A stretch of DNA of 12,440 nucleotides from Nitrococcus sp. (GTDB lineage Bacteria; Pseudomonadota; Gammaproteobacteria; Nitrococcales; Nitrococcaceae): assembly GCA_030452365.1 (NCBI GenBank), contig JAKDMK010000033.1, positions 1 to 12,440 on the forward strand. Reading direction: 5' to 3'. Positions 1 through 6,916 of this stretch are shown here, one piece after another; the stretch's first letter is position 1, and every line of letters begins with the position of its first letter. Made by a program: the position numbers and the translations under genes. Below the pieces are notes generated by a model, which did no database searches, had not been told where the DNA came from, and was given only the letters and a program-made list of their open reading frames with translations.

Positions 1-1
1 G

Positions 2-160
2 CACGGTGAGATCAGCCAAGAGGAGATGCACATGGCGACGCGCCGCGCCCGCGCCATTAGCGCCCGCGCGCTCCCGCCGGCCAAGCGCAAGAGAGCGCCG
101 CGCGCAAGCGAGAGCAACGCCGTAACGATCGAGCCATTGCCAGAGAGCAGCCACCCGTGA
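2..160 (+). CDS. C-terminal end of an unknown ORF (partial at left edge)
   Basis: The reading frame starting at base 2 is open from the window edge for 52 codons and stops with TGA at 158-160. The visible residues begin HGEISQEEMHMATRRARA and turn into an Arg/Ala/Lys-rich basic stretch, then a short acidic-polar tail ending PESSHP. I do not recognise a family. It runs towards the tRNA-Lys gene and opposite to every recognised gene in the window, which suggests a different gene block such as an integrated element. The stop overlaps the GTG of the next small ORF. The ORF could be spurious because only its tail is visible and GC-rich DNA stays open by chance. Confidence 0.35.
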   Translation, partial: HGEISQEEMHMATRRARAISARALPPAKRKRAPRASESNAVTIEPLPESSHP

Positions 161-297
161 CATGGCCGCGGCGGGTGTGCTTCGAGGTGCTGCTATCGGC
201 CAGCTTTAGCGACACGCGCAAGTGGGCGGCGTGGAAGCAGCTGGACGGATCAGCGGGTGGGATCGGTGAGTCTCACGATAGGCGTCGGCGCAGATAG
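157..297 (+). CDS. Possible 46-aa ORF overlapping the preceding stop
   Basis: A GTG at 157 overlaps the upstream TGA in a GTGA arrangement, the pattern of translationally coupled genes. The product begins MTWPRRVCFEVLLSASFSD and ends in a run of arginines before TAG at 295-297. It has several tryptophans but no motif I recognise. There is no convincing Shine-Dalgarno sequence, so translation would depend on coupling. The 3' end runs into the nested inverted repeat at 257-357, which weakens the case for a conserved protein. Confidence 0.2.
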   Translation: MTWPRRVCFEVLLSASFSDTRKWAAWKQLDGSAGGIGESHDRRRRR

Positions 298-357
298 GCG
301 AGTTTTGAGCGTATGAGCATAGGGTTTGAGACTCGATTCAGCCGCTGACGATCCCAC
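257..357. repeat. Nested imperfect inverted repeat
   Basis: GTGGGATCG at 257-265 is complementary to CGATCCCAC at 349-357, and inside it GAGTCTCA at 268-275 is complementary to TGAGACTC at 327-334. The spacings are 2 nt on the left and 14 nt on the right, so the structure is nested but asymmetric. The left inner arm lies in a perfect 11-nt palindrome, GTGAGTCTCAC (266-276). Between the arms GATAGGCG occurs twice (277-284 and 293-300). Such architecture is common at recombination or replication sites of mobile elements, but no function can be assigned from sequence. Confidence 0.55.
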
Positions 358-360
358 TTT

Positions 361-390
361 ACCCGGTGCATTCAAGCCGGCCGGGTTTTT
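361..390 (+). terminator. Possible rho-independent terminator for the plus-strand ORFs
   Basis: ACCCGG (361-366) pairs with CCGGGT (381-386), with a 14-nt loop, and the right arm runs into five T residues (386-390). The stem is short and the loop large, so this is a moderate candidate. It would end transcripts coming from the left edge before they run antisense into the tRNA-Lys. Confidence 0.35.
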
Positions 391-399
391 AGTGAATCT

Positions 400-421
400 G
401 CTGCCCATACGCTGCCCATAC
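400..421. repeat. Tandem 11-bp direct repeat next to tRNA-Lys
   Basis: GCTGCCCATAC occurs twice head to tail (400-410 and 411-421). A degenerate third copy with the same CATAC core, GCGCTCATAC, lies at 430-439. Its inner GCTCATAC (432-439) is the reverse complement of GTATGAGC at 311-318. The pair sits 66-87 nt beyond the tRNA-Lys 3' end, the place and form of arm-type integrase binding sites in elements integrated at tRNA genes. That role is inferred by analogy. Confidence 0.5.
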
Positions 422-486
422 GCAGCCCAGCGCTCATACTCTGCGGAGCTTCTATGTCGAATAGCTACATAACTTATTGTTTTACT

Positions 487-562
487 TGGTGGGCCGTGTA
501 GGGTTCGAACCTACGACCAGCGGATTAAAAGTCCGATGCTCTACCAGCTGAGCTAACGGCCC
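487..562 (-). tRNA. tRNA-Lys (anticodon UUU)
   Basis: The minus strand from 562 to 487 folds into a complete 76-nt tRNA. The acceptor stem is GGGCCGT/ACGGCCC (562-556 and 497-491), then discriminator A and an encoded CCA (489-487). The T arm is GTAGG-TTCGAAC-CCTAC and the anticodon loop is CTTTTAA with anticodon TTT. The anticodon stem has four good pairs; the fifth, 27-43, is a U-C apposition. The gene lies 48 nt after queC on the same strand, the arrangement known from Pseudomonas, where this tRNA-Lys is an integration site for PAPI-1/pKLC102-type elements. Confidence 0.97.
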
Positions 563-577
563 ATCGTGAACAGCAGA

Positions 578-606
578 ATCTTATCGAACAAGCCCCCCGC
601 AAACAA
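578..606 (-). promoter_or_regulatory. Weak candidate promoter for tRNA-Lys
   Basis: On the minus strand TTGTTT (606-601) and TAAGAT (583-578) are separated by 17 nt and would start transcription near 571, about 9 nt before the mature tRNA. Both boxes are imperfect (3/6 and 4/6 to the sigma-70 consensus). Transcription could equally read through from queC, since no terminator is seen between them. Confidence 0.3.
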
Positions 607-610
607 TCTA

Positions 611-1336
611 TTATCCCTGTCCGACTGGTGATGCGGTGTAAATCGATGCGCCGGGTTGGTAGCGGGTGGGGTCGGTTATTCCGGCCTCGCGAAAGCCCGT
701 GGCTCGGTAATAGCACGCATCACAGTGGCCGCAAGCACGGCCGGTTTCGTCGGCATTGTAGCAGGACACGGTGATCGAGTAATTGACGCCAAGGCGCTTG
801 CCGCATTGGATAATCTCGGCCTTGGTGAGCCGGATCAGTGGGGTGTGCACACGGTAGCGGACATGGTCCTGCACGGCAGATTTGGTGGCGAGATTCGCCA
901 TGTGTTCGAATGCGGTGATGAACTCCGGGCGGCAGTCTGGATAGCCGGAGTAGTCGACGGCATTGACGCCGATAAAAATATCGTGAGCGCTCAGTACCTC
1001 CGCATACGCCAGAGCGTATGCCAGAAAGACAGTGTTACGCGCCGGAACGTAGGTTGCCGGTATGCCCTCGCTCGGTGGCTCCGGTACAGGCCGCGTGATA
1101 TCAGTAAGTGCCGAACCGCCCAGATCATCCAGCCCGATTCGTAGGATCCGGTATTCGGCCACGCCCATGAGCTTGGTAATAGCTAGGCCGGCCGCGAGCT
1201 CAGCGGCGTGACGTTGGCCGTAATCGAAAGAAAGTGCGAAGCAGGAATAGTCCTGCGCCTGGGCAATGGCAAGGGTTGTGGTGGAGTCGAGCCCGCCAGA
1301 GAGCAGTACGACGGCGCGGGGCTTGTCCTCGTTCAT
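611..1336 (-). CDS. queC: 7-cyano-7-deazaguanine (preQ0) synthase QueC
   Basis: QueC is a cytosolic enzyme that converts 7-carboxy-7-deazaguanine and ammonia to preQ0 at the cost of ATP, in the queuosine tRNA-modification pathway. The 241-residue product has the PP-loop ATP-pyrophosphatase motif SGGLDSTT at 13-20, the family signature YVPARN at about 96-101, and a C-terminal zinc site made of Cys192, Cys202, Cys205 and Cys208. Length is slightly above the roughly 230 residues of E. coli QueC because of a short C-terminal tail. The ATG is 2 nt after the queE stop, so the two consecutive pathway enzymes are probably translationally coupled. tRNA-Lys follows. Confidence 0.96.
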   Translation of the reverse strand: MNEDKPRAVVLLSGGLDSTTTLAIAQAQDYSCFALSFDYGQRHAAELAAGLAITKLMGVAEYRILRIGLDDLGGSALTDITRPVPEPPSEGIPATYVPARNTVFLAYALAYAEVLSAHDIFIGVNAVDYSGYPDCRPEFITAFEHMANLATKSAVQDHVRYRVHTPLIRLTKAEIIQCGKRLGVNYSITVSCYNADETGRACGHCDACYYRATGFREAGITDPTRYQPGASIYTASPVGQG

Positions 1337-1338
1337 GC

Positions 1339-2007
1339 TCAGCGTCCCGGCTGATTTCCCCAGAGATACTTATGGAGCTGGATTTGCAGCCGCACGTTGA
1401 GACGGTCGACGAGTATCCAGTCGGCCAACACGCCGGATGAGAGCTCGCCATGACTCGCGGAGAAGAAAACGATCCAGCGTTCACCGAGCTTCAGATCAAG
1501 CACCCGAGCCCGTGCCCAGTCATAATCCTCACGGTTGCAGATTACGAATTTCAGCTCATCGTGTGGCTGTAGGTAGGTCAGATTTTCCCAACGATTGCGC
1601 CCCGCTTCTCCGGAAGCGGGTGTCTTGATGTCCATCACCTTGATGACTCGCGGGTCGACGGCCTTCACATCAAGGGCACCGCTGGTCTCGAGCGAAACTC
1701 GATAGCCTCGCTCGCAGAGCATGCGCAGCAAGTACAGACATCCTCTTTGGGCCAGCGGCTCGCCACCGGTAATGGTGACGAGTTTTGCCCCGTGCTCTGC
1801 GACCCGATCGAGAATTCCCGCGATGCTCATTTTCTCGCCGCCATGAAAGGCGTAAGCGGTGTCGCAGTAGCGGCAGCGCAGGGGGCACCCCGTGAGGCGC
1901 ACAAACACAGTTGGAGCGCCGGCAGTGCTTGCCTCGCCCTGCAGGGAATAGAAAATCTCGGTGACGCGAAGCGCGTTCGGCGCTGTCCGTAGAGCTACGC
2001 TTGGCAT
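1339..2007 (-). CDS. queE: 7-carboxy-7-deazaguanine synthase QueE (radical SAM)
   Basis: QueE is a radical S-adenosylmethionine enzyme that contracts 6-carboxytetrahydropterin to 7-carboxy-7-deazaguanine, the substrate of QueC. The 222-residue product, close to the E. coli length, carries the cluster-binding motif CPLRCRYC (Cys41, Cys45, Cys48), the TGGEP motif at 80-84 and the C-terminal signature [11 protein letters not shown]. The frame stays open upstream across cpoB, but the ATG at 2007 is chosen because family similarity starts just after it ([11 protein letters not shown]) and cpoB ends at 2048. There is no Shine-Dalgarno sequence. A perfect TATAAT at 2020-2015 would start an RNA right at the ATG. 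Confidence 0.95.
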   Translation of the reverse strand: MPSVALRTAPNALRVTEIFYSLQGEASTAGAPTVFVRLTGCPLRCRYCDTAYAFHGGEKMSIAGILDRVAEHGAKLVTITGGEPLAQRGCLYLLRMLCERGYRVSLETSGALDVKAVDPRVIKVMDIKTPASGEAGRNRWENLTYLQPHDELKFVICNREDYDWARARVLDLKLGERWIVFFSASHGELSSGVLADWILVDRLNVRLQIQLHKYLWGNQPGR

Positions 2008-2014
2008 GACACAG

Positions 2015-2020
2015 ATTATA
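2015..2020 (-). promoter_or_regulatory. Candidate -10 box for a leaderless queE transcript
   Basis: The 40-nt gap between cpoB and queE contains a consensus TATAAT (2020-2015, minus strand) in an AT-rich patch. The +1 expected from it is about 2008, one base before the queE ATG. The -35 region at proper spacing (TCGCTA, 3/6) is weak. The absence of a ribosome binding site at queE is consistent with leaderless translation, but not proof of it. Confidence 0.3.
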
Positions 2021-2047
2021 TATTCGGCAAGGCAAGGTAGCGAGGGA

Positions 2048-2953
2048 CTAGAGTTGGCGGTCGTCGATAAGTCGTAGGCGTTGCTGCGCCAAGCTCGCAA
2101 CGCTTGATTCGGGATAGTGCTGTATAACGTCGCCGAGGGTCTTTCGGGCTTGATCGAGTTTGCCTTGCTCGTATTGGATGAACCCAATCTTGAGCTGCGC
2201 GCCGGCACGCTTGGTGCTGTCGGGAAAGTTCTCCAGCACTTTTTGAAACTGCTCCATGGCCTGGTCGAACTGGCGCTGCGCGTAGTAGGCCTCGCCCAAC
2301 CAATAGCGTGCATTATCGCCATAGTGGCCATCGGGATAGTCGCGCAGGAATTCCTCGAATTGCCGCTGCGATTTTGCGTATTGGCCTTCTCTAAGCGTAT
2401 TGAACGCCCGCTCGTAAGCCTCGCGCTCTCCTGTAGAGTCAAGGGCGCTAAGGCTGCGAGCCGCCGCTTCGCCGCCATCGCTTGCCTGGCTCGGCTTCTG
2501 AGCCGTGCCCTCCGCCAAGGACGCATTGCCCGTAACGGTTTCCGGCAAAGTGCTCATGGCTCCGGGCGCCGGTCTGTCCGCCTGTGAAGATGGCGTGCTG
2601 GAAGAGGGCGGATTCTGCTGTGGGTCCTCGCTCGACGCAGCGCCATTGGCGTCTTGCTCCAGCTTGCGCAAACGGGTATCGACGTCAGAGTATAGATTTC
2701 GCTGCCGTTCTTTGGTCTCCTCGAGCTGGTGTTGGATCAACTCGATCTCGCCTCGTAGGTTTTGCACTTGCTGACGCAGGGATTCCAATTCATTGAACAG
2801 CCCACCCAACGCAGCGTTGTCCACCTTGCGTTCGAGGAGCGTTAAGCGCTTATCAAGGCCCTCCACGCTCTGGGCAACGCTTGCCCCGCTCACCACCAGC
2901 AAAGCCAGAGACGCAGCGCAAACGAGCCAACGGTGTTTGGTTGAACGATTCAT
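2048..2953 (-). CDS. cpoB: Cell division coordinator CpoB (YbgF), Tol-associated TPR protein
   Basis: CpoB is a periplasmic protein that links the Tol-Pal machine with PBP1B-dependent peptidoglycan synthesis at division. The 301-residue product has a signal peptide (hydrophobic core about 10-23, likely cleavage after Ala27 in ASVA-QS). A heptad-rich coiled coil follows at about 31-98, matching the trimerisation domain, then a Ser/Pro/Gly-rich linker to about 170. The C-terminal region consists of tetratricopeptide repeats, with characteristic AYERAFNTLREGQY, YWLGEAYYAQRQF and AQLKIGFIQYEQGKLD segments. It is longer than E. coli CpoB (about 263 aa), mainly in the linker. The ATG lies 2 nt after the pal stop with no Shine-Dalgarno sequence, so coupling to pal is likely. 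Confidence 0.94.
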   Translation of the reverse strand: MNRSTKHRWLVCAASLALLVVSGASVAQSVEGLDKRLTLLERKVDNAALGGLFNELESLRQQVQNLRGEIELIQHQLEETKERQRNLYSDVDTRLRKLEQDANGAASSEDPQQNPPSSSTPSSQADRPAPGAMSTLPETVTGNASLAEGTAQKPSQASDGGEAAARSLSALDSTGEREAYERAFNTLREGQYAKSQRQFEEFLRDYPDGHYGDNARYWLGEAYYAQRQFDQAMEQFQKVLENFPDSTKRAGAQLKIGFIQYEQGKLDQARKTLGDVIQHYPESSVASLAQQRLRLIDDRQL

Positions 2954-2955
2954 GG

Positions 2956-3483
2956 CTACTGGTAATACACTAGCACGGCGCGCCGGTTCTTGGCCCAGGC
3001 GGCCTCATTGTGCCCTGGGTCCACAGGCTTCTCTTCGCCGTAGCTGACGGTGCCTAATTGTTCCGCGGCAGCTCCGTTTAGCAGCAGAATTCGCTGCACC
3101 GCTTTGGCGCGGCGCTCGCCCAACGCCAGATTGTATTCGCGCGAGCCACGCTCGTCGGTATGGCCTTCGAGTGATACCTTGTACTCGGGATGAGTGGCCA
3201 GATACTCGCCGTGGGCCTGGAGGATTGGCAGGTATTCCGGTTTGATGACATTGCTGTCGAAATCGAAGCGGATCACCCGATTGGAGAGCGGGCTCGCTGG
3301 ATTGTCCAGCTCTGTGCCTTGAAACAATTGAGCGCGCTGAGCGCCACTGGCCGCGGCGCCCGATCCGTCTATACCTGCTGCGCCGTTGTGCCCACTCTGC
3401 TCAGTGCCTGTGGTGCCGCAACCACTCAATATGATCGCCAACACAAGGAACAGACCAGCCGTTTGGAAATTCAATCGACGCAT
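2956..3483 (-). CDS. pal: Peptidoglycan-associated lipoprotein Pal
   Basis: Pal anchors the outer membrane to peptidoglycan and is the outer-membrane end of the Tol system, binding TolB and the cell wall in turn. The 175-residue product has a lipoprotein signal ending in the lipobox LSGC with lipidated Cys22; the next residue is Gly, so Lol sorting to the outer membrane is expected. A Gly/Ala/Ser-rich linker leads to the OmpA-like domain from about residue 66, with RFDFDSNVIKPEY and the peptidoglycan-binding block LEGHTDERGSREYNLALGERR (Asp110, Arg125 region). The ATG has the best ribosome site in the operon, AAAGGAG at 7-8 nt, in line with Pal being the most abundant Tol protein. It lies 48 nt after tolB. 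Confidence 0.97.
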   Translation of the reverse strand: MRRLNFQTAGLFLVLAIILSGCGTTGTEQSGHNGAAGIDGSGAAASGAQRAQLFQGTELDNPASPLSNRVIRFDFDSNVIKPEYLPILQAHGEYLATHPEYKVSLEGHTDERGSREYNLALGERRAKAVQRILLLNGAAAEQLGTVSYGEEKPVDPGHNEAAWAKNRRAVLVYYQ

Positions 3484-3531
3484 TATTTTCTCCTTTGAAG
3501 GCGCCTCAGGTGACCGCGGATGGATCCCGAT

Positions 3532-4824
3532 TCACAAAGGCGACCAAGTGGGTTCCTTTACATCTGGGCGGAAAATCCCCAGCTGCTCATGCGCTCTGCC
3601 GTAGACCGATACGGTCGCCAATACGGCTTTGGCGCCAAGCACGCCGCTGTAAAGCAATGTAGCTCCATTCGGTGCGAAGCTTGGCGACTCATCGAGCGGG
3701 CCGTCCGTAAGCACGCGCATCAGCCGAGTCTGGAGGTCCAATACGGCGATTTTGAATTTGCCATTCTCGCGATGCACCATCGCCAGCAACCGACCGTCGG
3801 GTGAGATAGCCGGGCGGGCATTATAGCTTCCCTCGAAGGTCAAGCGTTCGGCTTCACCCCCAGTGATCGCAAGCCGATAAACTTGCGGCCCGCCGCCCCG
3901 ATCTGATGTGAAAATGATCTGGCGACCATCCGGTGTCCAAACCGGCTCGGTATCGATGCTTGGGCTGTGTGTGAGCTGGCGCAGATTCCCGCTGGCCAAA
4001 TTCAGGATATAAATGTTCGGGTCGCCGTCTTTGGAGAGTGTCAACGCCAGCTGAGTGCCCTCCGGCGACCAGGCGGGGGCGCTATTAATGCCATTGAACG
4101 ACGCCACCGCGCGGCGTTCGCCGCTCGCGACCTCCTGTACATAGACCTCTGAGCGCCCGCCTTCGAATGAGACGTAAGCGATATATTGCCGATCCGGTGA
4201 CCAGGCCGGTGACATGATGGGTGCATCGGAGCTTAGGATGATCTGCGCATTATGCGCATCGGCATCGGCAACAACGAGCCTATGAACAGTCTTGTCACCG
4301 CTGCGCTCTGTCTCTACATAGGCAATCTGAGTGTTGAAGCCGCCGGGGCGGCCGAACAGGGTTTCAAAAATGACATTGCTGATGGTATGCGCTAGCGTGC
4401 GCACGGCATTCGGCTGCACGCGATAGCGCTTGCCCGCCAGCCGGCTCGACTTATAAACATCCAACAGCTCGAAGCTCACCTGATAGCCGCCATCCGGATC
4501 CGGTGATACGCTACCGACCACCAAGTTGTCGACCCCAAGTGCGCGCCAGTCTTGAAAACGTACCTCCGATAAGCTGGCGGGATGGGCGATGAGGTCCTTG
4601 CGCGGCAGCGGCGCCAGCAGCCCCGTACGATAGAGATCATCTTGAATGATGGCGGCGATATCTTCAGGTGGCGCCGCCGCTCCGCTCTCGACTCTGAAGG
4701 GGGCAATCGCGATTGGCAGGGCTCCTATAGCTCCACCGGTGATCGGTATAGTTACCTGCGCTGAAGTCCGAGTGGGTAGCAGTAGAATTAATGCGCTGAG
4801 GACAAAAGTCCACGTAAGGTTCAT
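3532..4824 (-). CDS. tolB: Tol-Pal system periplasmic protein TolB
   Basis: TolB shuttles between Pal and TolA in the periplasm and is also a colicin and phage import factor in E. coli. The 430 residues equal the usual family length. A signal peptide spans 1-22 (cleavage at TSA-QV). The N-terminal alpha/beta domain (about 23-160) includes PIAIAPFRVES and is followed by a six-bladed propeller of PD40/WD40-like repeats. The repeated motifs are easy to see: AWSPDRQYIAYVSF, AWSPEGTQLALTL, VWTPDGRQIIFTS, AISPDGRLLAMV, SFAPNGATLLYSG and the closing WSPL. The ATG is 10 nt after the tolA stop with AGGTG at suitable distance. Confidence 0.97.
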   Translation of the reverse strand: MNLTWTFVLSALILLLPTRTSAQVTIPITGGAIGALPIAIAPFRVESGAAAPPEDIAAIIQDDLYRTGLLAPLPRKDLIAHPASLSEVRFQDWRALGVDNLVVGSVSPDPDGGYQVSFELLDVYKSSRLAGKRYRVQPNAVRTLAHTISNVIFETLFGRPGGFNTQIAYVETERSGDKTVHRLVVADADAHNAQIILSSDAPIMSPAWSPDRQYIAYVSFEGGRSEVYVQEVASGERRAVASFNGINSAPAWSPEGTQLALTLSKDGDPNIYILNLASGNLRQLTHSPSIDTEPVWTPDGRQIIFTSDRGGGPQVYRLAITGGEAERLTFEGSYNARPAISPDGRLLAMVHRENGKFKIAVLDLQTRLMRVLTDGPLDESPSFAPNGATLLYSGVLGAKAVLATVSVYGRAHEQLGIFRPDVKEPTWSPL

Positions 4825-4834
4825 GGCGCGGCAC

Positions 4835-5731
4835 CTAGGAGCTTGGTTGGAACTCGAAATTCAGATCGCGGAAAGCGGCGGCGAGTTTAGGGTCGTCCGG
4901 CACAGGAAGCGGCGAGGCCTTGAGGACGGCCTTTACAGCCGAGCGGTCGAATGCTGTGTTGCCGCTGGATTGCACCACCCGAGCCTCTAGCACGACCCCA
5001 CCGGCGCCCATTCGCACGTGGATTACAGAAGAAAGGCCGCGGGGGGTGCCGGCCGGGCGCAGCCAGCTTTGTTCCACACTTCGCGCTATGGCCGGAATGT
5101 ACTGGTTTTTCGCCGTGGCCATCCCCCGCGCCAGGGCCGTCTCTTGTGCGACGGCCGCCGCACGGGCGGCCGCCTCGGCCGCCTCGGCCGCCTTCTGGCG
5201 TTCCTCTTGCGCGCGTTGTTTCTCCAGCTTGGCAAGGCGTTGCTGCTCGGCCTCGCGCTCGCGTTTCGCCTCGGCCTCTTGGCGCTTTTGCTGCTCAATG
5301 CGGGCCTGTTCTTTTGCCCGCGCTTTTGCTTCGGCTAGCTGCTGTTGTTGTTGTTGTTTATGCAGCTCGGCCAGCTGCTGCTCTGCTTGCGTGCGCCGCT
5401 CTGTTAACGCAGCAAGGCGCAGCTTCTCAGCCTCGCGCTGTGCGGCCAGGGATTCCCGTTGCTGCTGGAGCTGCTCGGTTTGCTTCTCCAGCGTTGCAAG
5501 TTTCTGCGCCCTGTGGCTCTGTTGCTCTTGACGCTTGGCCTGCATGTGCTCGATGGCCGCCTGTATCTCCTGCTCGTCAATGGCAACGGCTTGCATCGCC
5601 TCCTGGCCGGCGGGCGGGGAAGGTGACGGCGAGGGCGAAAAAGCAAAGCTCAGGCCCAGTAGCAGCAGTACTGCGGCATGCAACACCAAGGAATAGCCGA
5701 GATTGAGCGAGGTACGCACGCGAATGCCCAT
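4835..5731 (-). CDS. tolA: Tol-Pal system energy-transducing protein TolA
   Basis: TolA is anchored in the inner membrane with TolQ and TolR and spans the periplasm to contact TolB/Pal using proton-motive force. The 298-residue product has one N-terminal membrane helix (about 13-31) with the SxxxH motif (Ser14, His18) that contacts TolQR in E. coli. A short SPSPSPSPP hinge follows, then a long Ala/Gln/Glu/Lys/Arg-rich helical rod (about 45-205) including six consecutive Gln, and a TonB-like C-terminal domain (about 206-298) ending RDLNFEFQPSS. It is shorter than E. coli TolA (421 aa), the difference lying in the rod. Its ATG overlaps the tolR stop by one base (TGATG), with GGAG five bases upstream. 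Confidence 0.95.
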   Translation of the reverse strand: MGIRVRTSLNLGYSLVLHAAVLLLLGLSFAFSPSPSPSPPAGQEAMQAVAIDEQEIQAAIEHMQAKRQEQQSHRAQKLATLEKQTEQLQQQRESLAAQREAEKLRLAALTERRTQAEQQLAELHKQQQQQQLAEAKARAKEQARIEQQKRQEAEAKREREAEQQRLAKLEKQRAQEERQKAAEAAEAAARAAAVAQETALARGMATAKNQYIPAIARSVEQSWLRPAGTPRGLSSVIHVRMGAGGVVLEARVVQSSGNTAFDRSAVKAVLKASPLPVPDDPKLAAAFRDLNFEFQPSS

Positions 5732-6177
5732 CAGCGCTCCGCGGGAGGGTGAGTCATGAGACCGACCTGGGCTACGCCCACCTGCTGCAGCCGGGCCATC
5801 ATTTCAACGATCTTGCCGTATGGCACTTGCTTGTCGCCGCGAATCAGAACCTGGGTTTTTGGTCGCTGGCGCATTACGGCGGCGACCTTTACCAACAGGC
5901 TCCTGGAGGTCACTGCTTTCCCTCGGTCCTCGCCGATCGTGAGGTAGTAGTTGCCGTCTCGATCCAGCACGACGATGATTGGCGCGTTTTGTTGAGGTGG
6001 TATCGGCTCGGCGTTGGCCTGCGGGAGATTCACCTCCACGCCTTGATAGAGTAAAGGCGCGGTAACCATGAAGATGACCAGCAATACGAGAGAGACGTCG
6101 ATATACGGCACGACGTTGATCTCTGCCAACAGGCGGCGGCGATGACGGCGCGCATTCATCACAGTCGAAATCGGCAC
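5731..6177 (-). CDS. tolR: Tol-Pal system proton-channel protein TolR (GTG start)
   Basis: TolR forms the TolQ-TolR proton channel with TolQ and carries a periplasmic domain related to ExbD. From GTG 6177 the product has 148 residues (E. coli 142). A basic N-terminus precedes the single membrane helix, which holds the essential aspartate Asp27 in INVVPYIDVSLVLLVIFMV; the ExbD-type fold follows, with PKTQVLIRGDKQVPY and a C-terminal VGLMTHPPAER. GTG 6177 is preferred because GAGGAG lies 8 nt upstream. The in-frame ATG at 6159 (MNARRHRRR) is the alternative and has no ribosome site. The gene starts 16 nt after tolQ and overlaps tolA by one base. Confidence 0.94.
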   Translation of the reverse strand: MPISTVMNARRHRRRLLAEINVVPYIDVSLVLLVIFMVTAPLLYQGVEVNLPQANAEPIPPQQNAPIIVVLDRDGNYYLTIGEDRGKAVTSRSLLVKVAAVMRQRPKTQVLIRGDKQVPYGKIVEMMARLQQVGVAQVGLMTHPPAER

Positions 6178-6193
6178 CCGACAATCTCCTCGT

Positions 6194-6916
6194 TTACTCC
6201 GCTGGGACTGTCTTGTCCGCAGGGACTGCCTTGGTAGCCAGAGGCGCGCTGTGTACGTGGCGTTGGAGAATGCTCGCGAATTCTTCCATGAAGATCTCGT
6301 AGTGACTGATAAGCCGCTCGATCTGGCTCGCGTAGCGGTTGTACGCAATCACCGCGGGGATCGCCGCGAATAGCCCCATCGCTGTCGCCACCAGAGCCTC
6401 GGCTATGCCGGGTGCGACGGTGGTGAGCGTCGCCTGTTGCATGTTCGCGATGGCGTTAAAGGCGTTCATGATCCCCCATACGGTCCCGAAGAGTCCGATA
6501 TAGGGGCTGGTCGAACCGACCGTCGCAAGAAACGGGATATAGCTCTCTAGGCTATCGATCTCTCGCTGCAGAGACACGCGCATCGCCCGGTGAGACGCCT
6601 CCACGACGGATTCTGGATTGCTGCCTTGCTTGCGCATGCGCGTGAACTCGCGAAAACCGGCTCGGAATATACGCTCCAATCCCCCCGTATCCTCGTGCGG
6701 CTGGCTTACCTGGGCATAAACCTCGGCGAGATTGCCCCCAGACCAGAAGCGATCCTCGAATGCACTCGCCCCGCTCTGCGCTTGACCGATCGTTTGCCGT
6801 TTCCGGAATATAAGGGTCCAGGAGCTAATCGATGCGCCAAGCAAAATCAGTATGACGACCTGCACGATGAAGCTCGCATTGAGGATCAACCCGGCTATGG
6901 AATGATCAACCGACAT
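6194..6916 (-). CDS. tolQ: Tol-Pal system proton-channel protein TolQ
   Basis: TolQ is the multi-spanning stator of the TolQRA motor, homologous to ExbB and MotA. The 240-residue product has a first membrane helix at about 15-36, a cytoplasmic loop rich in charged residues (about 40-125), and two further helices at about 126-150 and 168-192. These carry the family motifs PFLATVGSTSPYIGLFGTVWG and APGIAEALVATAMGLFAAIPAV. The gene overlaps the end of ybgC by 11 nt (start 6916, ybgC stop at 6906), with GGAG about 8 nt upstream inside ybgC. A short C-terminal tail after residue 222 is Ala/Pro/Lys-rich. Confidence 0.97.
   Translation of the reverse strand: MSVDHSIAGLILNASFIVQVVILILLGASISSWTLIFRKRQTIGQAQSGASAFEDRFWSGGNLAEVYAQVSQPHEDTGGLERIFRAGFREFTRMRKQGSNPESVVEASHRAMRVSLQREIDSLESYIPFLATVGSTSPYIGLFGTVWGIMNAFNAIANMQQATLTTVAPGIAEALVATAMGLFAAIPAVIAYNRYASQIERLISHYEIFMEEFASILQRHVHSAPLATKAVPADKTVPAE

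Noticed and set aside
656..1144. 162-aa plus-strand ORF opposite queC
   Set aside because: It lies fully antisense to queC, whose PP-loop and zinc cysteines are intact; no motif or ribosome site supports it.
2008..2526. N-terminal extension of the queE frame across cpoB
   Set aside because: QueE similarity starts just after 2007 and the extension is low-complexity out-of-frame cpoB; the 222-aa form has normal length.
5341..5358. CAA/CAG-type triplet run in tolA
   Set aside because: It encodes six Gln in the TolA rod; normal low-complexity coding sequence, not a separate repeat element.
4920..5706. Long plus-strand ORFs rich in Ala, Arg, Cys or Ser opposite tolA
   Set aside because: They mirror the low-complexity Ala/Gln/Glu/Lys rod of TolA; compositional shadows with no domain.
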